A stretch of 23,059 nucleotides of DNA from SOJZ01 sp964556565 (GTDB lineage: Archaea > Thermoproteota > Bathyarchaeia > Bathyarchaeales > Bathyarchaeaceae), in NCBI GenBank assembly GCA_964556565.1, contig CAZKWF010000029.1:1-23059 (forward strand), read 5' to 3'. A program made the translations under genes and the position numbers. Shown here in pieces: positions 8,303 to 15,100 of this stretch. Each line of letters opens with the position of its first letter. The first letter of the stretch is position 1. The notes beneath the pieces were generated by a model. The model was not told the DNA's origin. It ran no database searches and saw nothing but the letters and a program-made list of their open reading frames with translations.

Positions 8303-8333
8303 GTCAATAGCACCTAACAACTAGACTACTTGA

Positions 8334-8347
8334 GAAACATAAAAGAA
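8334..8347 (-). promoter_or_regulatory. TATA-like box for the mutase gene
   Basis: On the minus strand this reads TTCTTTTATGTTTC, about 35-45 bases before the GTG at 8302. It lies in a 140-base divergent gap that also contains a GCATGCATGC palindrome. Confidence 0.4.
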
Positions 8348-8379
8348 TTATCAAGGCAACAGTCAACCTAAAGGCTTCG

Positions 8380-8390
8380 GCATGCATGCA
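8380..8390. repeat. TGCATGCA intergenic palindrome, copy 3
   Basis: GCATGCATGCA lies between two divergent genes, upstream of both promoters. This copy cannot be a 3'-end signal, unlike copies 1, 2, 4 and 7. Confidence 0.6.
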
Positions 8391-8403
8391 AAGATGCAGT
8401 AAG

Positions 8404-8412
8404 GCTTAAATC
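8404..8412 (+). promoter_or_regulatory. TATA-like box for the membrane protein gene
   Basis: GCTTAAATC lies about 55 bases before the TTG at 8464; AAGGATGA a few bases before that TTG is the likely ribosome site. Confidence 0.35.
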
Positions 8413-8463
8413 TTGAAAAATGCTACTCGTTAAGAACAAGCATTCGCCAAGGATGAAATCGTT

Positions 8464-8988
8464 TTGAGCGAGACAAAAGCGACTGAGAACTGGTTTGCTA
8501 GGCACGCAGAGGCAGAGGCGAAGAAGGACACTCTTTCATATTCCGAGCGTGTCGGAAACATCGTTGGAGTTGTGTGCAGCCTCTTGATTGTTTGGTATTT
8601 CGTTGCTCATCAGACGGGGTCAACAGGTTTTTTCACTGCAACATTCGGCACGTTGGAGATGCTCTTGTTTTATGGGTGTCTGATGTACGGGATTGTTTCA
8701 ACTGCCTTGAAAGGGTTATTTGGTCGCAAGAACTTTGCTCGTCTCTTTGACGTATTTGGGGCTATCCTTGGCGCTGTCGCCATTGCTTGGCTCTTTATGA
8801 TCTTTCCGTTTGACTTTGCTTATTTTGCGGACGTGTTGCCGAGTTTCCTCAGATTTCTGTTGCAGTGGATTTCCAACGACATCGCCAGAGTGCTGATGGT
8901 ACTAGGAATCATTGTGACTCCGATTATGGCGATTTATACAGCTATAATATACGTGTTCGTTCGCAGGGAACTCTCCAAGCAACTCTGA
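8464..8988 (+). CDS. Four-helix integral membrane protein of unknown function
   Basis: A 174-residue protein with a charged, soluble N terminus (about 30 residues, rich in Glu, Ala and Lys) and four predicted membrane helices: about 31-51 (GNIVGVVCSLLIVWYFVA), 58-84 (LEMLLFYGCLMYGIVS), 93-118 (AILGAVAIAWLFMIFPF) and 145-168 (MVLGIIVTPIMAIYTAIIY). No catalytic or metal motif is visible. The TTG start is chosen because the nearby ATG reads into a stop after four codons. It has its own promoter-like box and a TGCATGCA palindrome 36 bases after the stop, so it seems to be a single-gene unit. Function not recognised. Confidence 0.8.
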   Translation: MSETKATENWFARHAEAEAKKDTLSYSERVGNIVGVVCSLLIVWYFVAHQTGSTGFFTATFGTLEMLLFYGCLMYGIVSTALKGLFGRKNFARLFDVFGAILGAVAIAWLFMIFPFDFAYFADVLPSFLRFLLQWISNDIARVLMVLGIIVTPIMAIYTAIIYVFVRRELSKQL

Positions 8989-9023
8989 AACTGCTTAGCG
9001 ATACCCATCCACTTCCCTCTTTT

Positions 9024-9034
9024 CATGCATGCAT
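9024..9034. repeat. TGCATGCA intergenic palindrome, copy 4
   Basis: CATGCATGCAT follows a pyrimidine-rich run (CTTCCCTCTTTT) 36 bases after the stop of the membrane protein gene. The pyrimidine tract next to the palindrome could be a termination region. Confidence 0.6.
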
Positions 9035-9077
9035 AACACTAGTCAAATGTTCTTAGCTCGGACAAGGCTGAAGAATC

Positions 9078-9087
9078 TTTTTATTAA
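9078..9087 (+). promoter_or_regulatory. TATA box, probable leaderless promoter
   Basis: TTTTTATTAA ends 24 bases before the ATG at 9111 and no ribosome site lies between, which predicts a leaderless transcript starting at or just before the ATG. Confidence 0.55.
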
Positions 9088-9108
9088 TCTATTTCGCCAC
9101 TCATAATG

Positions 9109-9116
9109 GCATGCAT
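9109..9116. repeat. GCATGCAT palindrome over a start codon
   Basis: GCATGCAT includes the ATG (9111-9113) of the polyketide synthase-like gene. If the transcript is leaderless the palindrome also covers the transcription start. Confidence 0.5.
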
Positions 9117-10232
9117 ATATTACAGTTATCAACAGCCGTGCCCAAAAACGAGTATTCAACAGAAGAATTAATAGAAGCCTTTCCGTGTGAGCTTCCCGAC
9201 AGCGTCAAGCAGAACGTACTCAATTTGGGGGTCTCAAAAAGATGCCTCATCAGTCCTATCGCTTCCACCAAAAAACAAGAGACACTCATAAGTGAAAAAG
9301 CACTCGTCGACCTTTGTCTAAAAGCAAGCCAAGACACGTTAGAAAAAACTGACCTATCCGTCAAAGACGTAGGCTACTTTATTGCAGCCTACGATGCAAA
9401 TCCATTTGTATGCCCAGGCTTAAGCCACCTTCTAATCCGCAAACTCGGGTTCAACTCCTACATTAAACACGTAAATGTTCAAGGAATGGCTTGTGCATCC
9501 TTCACGAAAGCACTTGAACTTGCTGATGATCACCTAGCCACGCATCCCCATGATAATGTTCTGCTCTGCAATTCAGGCGTGAACTCCTATTGGTTCATCA
9601 ACCAGCTGCGGGGCTTGAGAGATGTCACGGGAATCCGCCAAATCAGATTGATAAAGAACAAGAACAAGCGACAGATGGAGCTGAGGAAATGGATTGCCAT
9701 CATGGAATTCTTCCTCTTCGGAGACGGAGTGGCTAGTTGCGTTGTAGCAAAGGAAGGAAACGGACTATCCGTTGGCAGAGTTATAGACGTTGCAAACTTG
9801 AGAGAGAAAGATTATTTGGCTGGTTGCGCAAGAATTGCAGCCCTGAACGAACCTTTCAAGTTAGGCTTCTACTCACATTTAGACAAAAGGCTGCCAAAAC
9901 TCGGAGTTGAATACACCGCTCTAGCCATAGATAAACTGCTTGGGAAAAACGCTGAAACTGTAGTGAAGGCCGTTAAGAAGTGGGCAGTCCACACTGGTAG
10001 CAGAAAAATACTTAACCGTATAGCTGAGCACTACCGAATTCAACCTGAAAAACTTGAGGAGTCACGTGAAGTACTTAGGGAATGTGGTAATTTATCTGGA
10101 GCAAGTTTGCCCTTCATCCTTGAAAAGATAGTTTCAGAAAACAAGTTTTCCAAGGGGGACATCATCTTGATGCTTGGTTATGGATGGGGATTTTCAGCTT
10201 CTGCTTGTTTGTTAGAGTCAAGAGAAGCATGA
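9111..10232 (+). CDS. Type III polyketide synthase-like thiolase (chalcone synthase/KAS III superfamily)
   Basis: A 373-residue condensing enzyme. The catalytic triad of type III polyketide synthases is present in order: Cys128 in VQGMACASFTKAL, His294 in WAVHTGSRKIL and Asn327 in ECGNLSGASLPFIL, followed by the C-terminal glycine-rich loop LGYGWGFSASACLLE, which corresponds to the family GFGPGLT loop. The His-to-Asn spacing of 33 residues equals that in chalcone synthase. The protein should load an acyl-CoA on Cys128 and condense it with malonyl-type extender units. Starter and product cannot be read from the sequence. An alternative is a KAS III- or HMG-CoA-synthase-like enzyme, but the Asn with GNLSGAS fits type III synthases best. 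An unusual basic loop (RLIKNKNKRQMELRK, near 180) may be an insertion. It is probably monocistronic and leaderless. Confidence 0.82.
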   Translation: MHILQLSTAVPKNEYSTEELIEAFPCELPDSVKQNVLNLGVSKRCLISPIASTKKQETLISEKALVDLCLKASQDTLEKTDLSVKDVGYFIAAYDANPFVCPGLSHLLIRKLGFNSYIKHVNVQGMACASFTKALELADDHLATHPHDNVLLCNSGVNSYWFINQLRGLRDVTGIRQIRLIKNKNKRQMELRKWIAIMEFFLFGDGVASCVVAKEGNGLSVGRVIDVANLREKDYLAGCARIAALNEPFKLGFYSHLDKRLPKLGVEYTALAIDKLLGKNAETVVKAVKKWAVHTGSRKILNRIAEHYRIQPEKLEESREVLRECGNLSGASLPFILEKIVSENKFSKGDIILMLGYGWGFSASACLLESREA

Positions 10233-10347
10233 ACAAATGATTATCTAGTGCATTATGAGCCATAATAAACCTCAACGACGTTAAATCAGCCACACCAGAA
10301 GCGTTCAATAGAATGCACGCATACTGCGATCAAACATTTTTGAGTTA

Positions 10348-10356
10348 TCTTTTATT
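10348..10356 (+). promoter_or_regulatory. TATA-like box for the kinase-deacetylase operon
   Basis: TCTTTTATT predicts transcription from about 10377, just before the ribosome site AGGTGG (10379-10384). This rules out the in-frame GTG at 10359 as the start. The rest of the gap 10233-10347 shows nothing I can name. Confidence 0.45.
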
Positions 10357-10391
10357 CAGTGAGCCCTCTATTATTGTTAGGTGGTCTAATC

Positions 10392-11504
10392 TTGAGGAAG
10401 AAGACTTCGCCTTTGCAATGCATAGAGGATTTGCTCCATTTCTTGGAACAGCTAAAGTCACTGAGAGAATTCAACGTAGTGGTGATGCCTGACTTTTTCT
10501 TAGACCGCTTAGTAAGCTACGAAGGAGATGTTAAACGTCTTTCTGAAGCCATCACTGAGATTGCAGGACATAAGGGGGGAAGCCTTCACGGAATCAAGCA
10601 AACGGAGTTGAGGGGTGGAAATGCAGCGAACACAGCCGCTGCCCTAGCCGCTTTGGGTGTAAAGGTTCATCCAATCATCAACACGAGTCCACTCGGACTT
10701 CAGCTACTGAAATATTATCTGGGGCCTCTTGGAGTAGACCTCTCCCACGCGAAGACATGTGGCACGATAGCACTTACGACCGCCATAGAGCTCATTCATC
10801 GCGGCGAAAGAGTCAACGTGATGATGAGCGATCCTGGATCTCTAACAGAATTCGGCCTAGACGATTTCACCTCCGAGGATTTCCAACTGTTGCATGAAGC
10901 TGACTACGTTTGCATATTTCATTGGGCGGCAACCAGACATTGGGGAACAGAAATGGCTGAAAGAGTTTTTGACCTCGTCAAAAAGGAAGGAAAGGGAAAA
11001 ACGTACTACGACACTTCCGATCCAAGTCCAAAGAAAGAGGATATTCCAAAGCTTGTGAAAAGAATTCTTTCGGGTAATCTTGTCGACATATTCAGTGTCA
11101 ATGAGAACGAGGCTTTTTGCTACGCGTCACAATTGAGCAAGGAAGTAAAAAGTCTTCGAAAAGCTTTAAAACCTGACGAATTAGCAAAGGAGAGCGCAAG
11201 AATCTTAGCGAGAAAACTCACAGCTCGGATTGATCTTCACACCACCAGCTTCGCCGGATCATTCACCAGCAAAACCGAGGTAATCGTGCCCGCCTTCAAG
11301 GTTCCAGTTTTAAGGACTACAGGGGCGGGGGACGCTTGGAATGCGGGAAACATTTTCGGTGATGCTCTTGGACTCCCAGACTCTCGAAGGCTAACTCTGG
11401 CAAACGCCGTTGCCGCGTACTACATTTCAAGTCCTACGGCGGAGCACCCCACGTTGCCCAACCTATTGGAGTTTTGCTCTACAGTCATCGGCGAGGAAAC
11501 TTGA
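10392..11504 (+). CDS. PfkB-family sugar kinase, probably amino-sugar linked
   Basis: A ribokinase-fold ATP-dependent kinase of 370 residues. The glycine-rich sugar-binding stretch ELRGGNAANTAAALAALG lies near 75-92 and the catalytic signature TTGAGDAWNAG near 309-319, with Asp314 as base. The TTG start is fixed by AGGTGG seven bases upstream and the promoter position. It stops on the base before the ATG of N-acetylglucosamine-6-phosphate deacetylase, so the two are surely co-transcribed and probably translationally coupled. It could therefore supply N-acetylglucosamine-6-phosphate, or phosphorylate another sugar from the same polymer; the substrate is inference. It is longer than typical ribokinases (about 300) with an N-terminal helical extension and an insertion near 250-285. 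Confidence 0.85.
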   Translation: MRKKTSPLQCIEDLLHFLEQLKSLREFNVVVMPDFFLDRLVSYEGDVKRLSEAITEIAGHKGGSLHGIKQTELRGGNAANTAAALAALGVKVHPIINTSPLGLQLLKYYLGPLGVDLSHAKTCGTIALTTAIELIHRGERVNVMMSDPGSLTEFGLDDFTSEDFQLLHEADYVCIFHWAATRHWGTEMAERVFDLVKKEGKGKTYYDTSDPSPKKEDIPKLVKRILSGNLVDIFSVNENEAFCYASQLSKEVKSLRKALKPDELAKESARILARKLTARIDLHTTSFAGSFTSKTEVIVPAFKVPVLRTTGAGDAWNAGNIFGDALGLPDSRRLTLANAVAAYYISSPTAEHPTLPNLLEFCSTVIGEET

Positions 11505-12683
11505 ATGGAAGAAATCAGCGTAACTAAGAATGGTACCGTGATAACGCCTTTTAAAATGATAAAGAATGGAGTGGTCGTTTTTAAGGATGGAAAAATCATA
11601 ACGGTTGGTCAGGAAAAAGACGTAGAACCCCCGAAAGAGGCAAAAGTAGTAGACGCCTCTGGCGGAATAGTGGCACCAGGTTTTATCGACATTCACATTC
11701 ATGGCGGTAAGGGAAGCGACGTTATGGATGCCTCCTACGAGGCAATCGACAAACTAGCGAAGTTTGAGGCAAGTCATGGAACCACTGCCTTTCTTGCGAC
11801 CACCATCTCCGCGGCACATAATGATCTATTAAACGCAGCTAAGACGGTGAATGTGTCAATGGAAAAGGGAACGGATGGCGCGGAGGTTCTTGGAGTGCAC
11901 TTGGAAGGCCCGTATATCAATCCTGAAAAATGTGGTGGGCAAGACTCGAAGTATATTCGTCCCCCATCTGTAGATGAATTTAGGGAAATATTGAAGGCAT
12001 CAAATTACGCTGTAAGGCTTGTGACATTGGCTCCTGAAGTTGAGGGAGCCGAAAAGTTGATAGCTGAACTTCGAAATTCGGGGATAACAGCTTCGATTGG
12101 GCATTCTAACGCGACGTACAGCGAAGTTGTAGACGCAATTGAACATGGCATCAGCCATGCAGCTCATACTTTTAACAGAATGCGAGGCTTTGACCATAGA
12201 AAGCCCGGAGTGGTGGGTGCTGTTCTCATTCACGACGAATTGACGGCGGAGCTGATTTGCGACTGTGTACATGTGCATCGGGCTGCAATGAAATTGTTGA
12301 CAAAAGTGAAGGGTTCGAGTGGGGTTGTTTTGGTAACAGACGCTATACGAGCCGCGGGCATGCCTGACGGAAAATATAAGCTTGGCAAACGGAATGTCAT
12401 CGTGAAAAATGGTGTCTCCAGATTGGAGTCAGGTGGGCTTGCTGGGAGCACTCTGACGATGGATAAGGCTGTGAGAAACATGGTAAATCTTGTCGGCGCG
12501 TCGCTGCAAGAAGCAGTGATGATGGCAACAATAAATCCCGCGAAAGTTGTAGGTGTGGACAATAGGAAAGGAAGCTTGGAACAAGGTAAGAACGCTGATT
12601 TTGTCATACTAGATAGAGACCTCAACGTTTGTTCAACTATTGTCAGAGGAAAAATAGTTCATCGAAAAACTATAAATGAATAA
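11505..12683 (+). CDS. nagA: N-acetylglucosamine-6-phosphate deacetylase
   Basis: Removes acetate from N-acetylglucosamine-6-phosphate to give glucosamine-6-phosphate. A 392-residue amidohydrolase with the small beta domain split around the TIM barrel (VVDASGGIVAPGFIDIHIHGG and C-terminal GSLEQGKNADFVILD). Metal and catalytic residues are in place: His64 and His66 (HIHGG), Glu134 (HLEGPYINP), His200 (IGHSNAT), His221 (AAHTFNRM) and catalytic Asp279 (VTDAIRAAGMPDG). The length is standard. The ATG directly follows the kinase stop, with GCGAGGA upstream. With the kinase it forms a short pathway for amino-sugar salvage; a deaminase (NagB) or GlmS-like gene that would complete it is not in the window. 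Confidence 0.95.
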   Translation: MEEISVTKNGTVITPFKMIKNGVVVFKDGKIITVGQEKDVEPPKEAKVVDASGGIVAPGFIDIHIHGGKGSDVMDASYEAIDKLAKFEASHGTTAFLATTISAAHNDLLNAAKTVNVSMEKGTDGAEVLGVHLEGPYINPEKCGGQDSKYIRPPSVDEFREILKASNYAVRLVTLAPEVEGAEKLIAELRNSGITASIGHSNATYSEVVDAIEHGISHAAHTFNRMRGFDHRKPGVVGAVLIHDELTAELICDCVHVHRAAMKLLTKVKGSSGVVLVTDAIRAAGMPDGKYKLGKRNVIVKNGVSRLESGGLAGSTLTMDKAVRNMVNLVGASLQEAVMMATINPAKVVGVDNRKGSLEQGKNADFVILDRDLNVCSTIVRGKIVHRKTINE

Positions 12684-12812
12684 ACTTGACTATGGTTAGG
12701 TTGTAACTTTGTTTTGATGTTGATTTTGGTATAAGAGAACTGTAACGAAATTAGCTCTATCAATTTTTTGTCATATGTGGTAGTGTAGGCTGCAAACAAA
12801 CAAATTCAATTC

Positions 12813-12821
12813 GCATGCATG
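12813..12821. repeat. GCATGCAT intergenic palindrome, copy 6
   Basis: GCATGCATG lies in the 510-base gap after nagA, just before an 11-base inverted repeat. It lacks the final A of the full octamer. Confidence 0.45.
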
Positions 12822-12827
12822 GATTAG

Positions 12828-12882
12828 TTTTAGTGGTTTTACCATTGCTTCAATGAACAGTATTTTTCCATAACCACTAAAA
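12828..12882. repeat. Perfect 11-base inverted repeat
   Basis: TTTTAGTGGTT (12828-12838) is repeated in inverse as AACCACTAAAA (12872-12882), with a 33-base spacer. The right arm runs into AATATAAATA, a TATA-like stretch. It could be an operator, an RNA hairpin, or the remains of an element end. The surrounding gap 12684-12890 is T-rich after nagA and otherwise empty. Confidence 0.6.
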
Positions 12883-12919
12883 ATATAAATATGGGGTGCA
12901 TGATTGCAGCATGCTTAAG

Positions 12920-13015
12920 TTATTCTGCATACTTTTCTAGTTCGAGCATTTTCTCTTCTAGTTTCACAGTTTCAAGATATTCTTTCAGTCTTTCTGAAGT
13001 TTCATCCTCTCCCAC
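12920..13015 (-). other. Possible tiny ORF or gene relic, charged coiled coil (31 aa)
   Basis: The minus strand encodes GEDETSERLKEYLETVKL followed by EEKMLELEKYAE and a stop, a strongly amphipathic, protein-like sequence. A GTG at 13015 has GGTGA at ribosome-site distance; an in-frame ATG lies at 13021. A stop codon sits in frame a few codons further upstream, so only 31-33 residues exist. This looks like either a very small real gene or the surviving tail of a lost one. The overlapping 78-residue plus-strand frame (12891-13127) is Ser-rich because it is the complement of this sequence. Confidence 0.3.
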
Positions 13016-13053
13016 TACCATCACCTTTAAGATGGCGCAATGGTCCTATCCTA

Positions 13054-13197
13054 GTGGTATCTGGTGGCATACTATTTCTTGCGTGGATATTCCTCATTTC
13101 CGCGTGGCTGAAGATGCTATCCTCTGAGCACGCTATTTTTTGGGGTAAATCATTAAAAGGAAGTGAAGGAAATGTCCTGAACGTGGGACATAATTGA
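13054..13197 (+). other. Possible small membrane ORF or relic (47 aa) overlapping the next gene
   Basis: This frame gives VVSGGILFLAWIFLISAWL, a convincing single membrane helix, then a polar tail. It ends in TGA overlapping the TTG start of the next gene by four bases (TTGA), a layout typical of translational coupling. The frame is open back to 12919 but no ATG precedes the helix and the GTG used here lacks a ribosome site, so it may be a relic of a larger membrane protein. Confidence 0.25.
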
Positions 13198-14102
13198 GGT
13201 ATGACGTGATCTGTTTTGGGGCACTCAATATTGATAAGCTTTATCGGGTCAACAAGATCGCTGGACCTGGGGAAGAAAGTTCTATCTTTGGTTTTATAGA
13301 AACCCCTGGCGGGGCTGCTGCAAATACTGCTGTTGGCCTTTCTAGGCTTGGGCTAAAGGCAGGCTACATAGGCAAGCTCGCCGAAGATCGCGGGGGCAGA
13401 AGACTTTTGGAAGAGTTCAAGAAAGAACGAGTCAATGTAGATGGGGTGATGATTTCAGACGTAGGTGAAACTGGAATTGTCATTGGATTTGTAGATAGCA
13501 ATGGAAAGAGAGCTTTATATGCAATTCCAGGAGCAAACAATATGTTGGACTTTGATGAGATCAACCTTAAATATGCCAGTAATTGCTCATTTTTACATTT
13601 AACTGCCTTTGTCGGTGATTCGCCTTACATTGCGCAACAAAAACTCGTAAACACACTCTCTTCCAAATGTAAGATAACCTTTGATCCTGGTGACCTGTAC
13701 GCCAGAAAGGGATTGAACTCACTGAAGCCTATACTAGAAAAGTGTTTTTTGATCTCTTTGACCGAGAGAGAGTTGAGAATGCTTACCAGTGAAACATATA
13801 AAAAAGGCACAGAAATGTTATTGAATATTGGTGCTGAAATAGTTGCTGTCAAACTTGGGCCTAAAGGATGCTATGTTACAAACGGAGATGAAGGCCATTG
13901 CATCAAACCTTTTGGTGCGAAAGTTGTGGACACAACTGGAGCGGGAGAAGCATTTAACACTGGTTTTCTTTATGGTTTAGTCATGCGTGAAGGGCTTCTT
14001 GAATGCGGAAAAATTGGAAATTATGTTGCCTCAAAGTGCATATCAAGGTTTGGATCCAGAGAAGGTTTGCCTTACCTAGCTCAACTTCGAAATCTGGAGT
14101 AA
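13194..14102 (+). CDS. PfkB-family (ribokinase-like) kinase with Glu for the catalytic Asp
   Basis: A 302-residue ribokinase-fold protein of standard length: N-terminal DVICFGALNIDKLYRV, the sugar-binding signature PGGAAANTAVGLSRLG near 41-56, beta-lid residues between, and the C-terminal signature DTTGAGEAFNTGF. The normal motif is GAGD; here codon 252 is GAA, so the general base is Glu. Everything around it is intact, so the gene is not simply decayed. It may be a slow or altered kinase or a sugar sensor. The TTG start is weakly supported and no better in-frame start exists before the conserved strand. It converges on the helical-repeat gene with 23 bases between. Substrate unknown. Confidence 0.85.
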   Translation: MRYDVICFGALNIDKLYRVNKIAGPGEESSIFGFIETPGGAAANTAVGLSRLGLKAGYIGKLAEDRGGRRLLEEFKKERVNVDGVMISDVGETGIVIGFVDSNGKRALYAIPGANNMLDFDEINLKYASNCSFLHLTAFVGDSPYIAQQKLVNTLSSKCKITFDPGDLYARKGLNSLKPILEKCFLISLTERELRMLTSETYKKGTEMLLNIGAEIVAVKLGPKGCYVTNGDEGHCIKPFGAKVVDTTGAGEAFNTGFLYGLVMREGLLECGKIGNYVASKCISRFGSREGLPYLAQLRNLE

Positions 14103-14125
14103 TCAATTTGACAACTTGCAAGAAT

Positions 14126-15031
14126 CTAAGAAACGGCCCTAATTGTTTCAAGAAGGCAGTCATTCAGCACTTGCAATTCGTTGATACTAAGCAAATCAAA
14201 ATTGATGTTTTTTGCTACTCTGTCCAGTTCTTCAACCAACAAGCAAGTGTAATCTATCGAGCCCAAAACTTGTCTTAGTTTGTCTACGTTTTCTGTAATA
14301 CTACGCGAAAATTCTGCACGATACGTGCGAGTACTTTTCTGGAGTTTTGTCAAGTTTGTCAGTGAAACAATAGCAAGGTAACAAGCTGTGAATGATGGAT
14401 TAGTCGGCTCAAGATTTAATGCCTCTCTCAAATGTTGCTTCGATTTCAGAAGCCTCTCATCAAAAGGGGCAATACTAGAATCAAACAAAATTGACAGAGC
14501 GGTAGCCAAATGAGCTTTTGCTTTTCTATTTTTTTGGAGGGCACCGCTCTCAGAAACGGATGCAGCTTCCAAAAAAGCGTCAGCAGCCCTTCCAAAGTCA
14601 CGAAAGTTACCTTCCCCACTCTTACCATTACAAAAATGACTCCAACCAATCCACGCCAGTCGCAAATCTTCATCTTTCTCTACTAACGATTGTTCTCCAA
14701 AATACTTAGAAGCCTCACAATATGCACGAGCTGCCATATTATGCTCTTTTAGGCGCATCAGCACATCACCTGCATATTTCATGAAGTCTGCTGCTTGCCC
14801 TACGTCAAAATGAGCATAATATCTAGCTGCAAGCCGTTCAGATTCAAAAAATTTGGAAGTATTGTCCATTTTCAAGTTCGTAAGTGCAAGAGCATGGAAT
14901 GCTTCAGCCATCTGCAACTCGGACTCAGCTACATTAACAGCGGTGTCGAAATATTCCAAGGCTTCTGTGAGCTTTTCCAGATTGAGAGCTTTGTTTCCTT
15001 TCAGCATATTTGCTTGCCACTTGGTTTCCAT
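14126..15031 (-). CDS. Alpha-helical (TPR/SNAP-like) repeat protein
   Basis: A 301-residue all-helical soluble protein. Helix-turn-helix units of about 34-40 residues recur (KLTEALEYFDTAVNVAES, AEAFHALALTNLKMDNTS, AARAYCEASKYFGEQ, AADAFLEAASVSESGAL, HLREALNLEPTNPSF), with the Ala/Leu/Tyr spacing of TPR or SNAP-type solenoids, so a scaffold or protein-binding role is likely. I prefer ATG at 15031, which has GGAG six bases upstream, to the in-frame TTG at 15043. A TATA-like box at 15061-15070 gives it its own promoter downstream of the three-gene cassette. A truncated relative lies at 19894-20175. The biological role is not recognised. Confidence 0.75.
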   Translation of the reverse strand: METKWQANMLKGNKALNLEKLTEALEYFDTAVNVAESELQMAEAFHALALTNLKMDNTSKFFESERLAARYYAHFDVGQAADFMKYAGDVLMRLKEHNMAARAYCEASKYFGEQSLVEKDEDLRLAWIGWSHFCNGKSGEGNFRDFGRAADAFLEAASVSESGALQKNRKAKAHLATALSILFDSSIAPFDERLLKSKQHLREALNLEPTNPSFTACYLAIVSLTNLTKLQKSTRTYRAEFSRSITENVDKLRQVLGSIDYTCLLVEELDRVAKNINFDLLSINELQVLNDCLLETIRAVS

Positions 15032-15060
15032 ATTATTCTCCAAGAGTGGATTAGATATAC

Positions 15061-15070
15061 TTATTTAAAG
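15061..15070 (-). promoter_or_regulatory. TATA-like box for the helical-repeat gene
   Basis: On the minus strand CTTTAAATAAG lies about 30-40 bases before the ATG at 15031. It falls between the stop of the membrane PLD-like gene and the repeat protein, so the latter need not depend on the cassette promoter. Confidence 0.45.
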
Positions 15071-15100
15071 CTCTTTCAAACATTCCGATTAAAGCACAAT

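Noticed and set aside
10359..10391. In-frame GTG at 10359 as start of the first kinase
   Set aside because: The promoter box is at 10348-10356, so the GTG would lie upstream of the transcript, and the TTG at 10392 has a good ribosome site.
12891..13127. Plus-strand 78-codon frame starting ATGGGGTGCATG after a TATA-like stretch
   Set aside because: Its Ser/Phe-rich sequence is the complement of the charged minus-strand peptide and it shifts away from the membrane-helix frame; not protein-like, though the TATA-like stretch is noted.
14003..14278. Plus-strand 91-codon frame between the second kinase and the repeat gene
   Set aside because: It overlaps the end of the kinase in another frame and the antisense of the repeat protein; no independent support.
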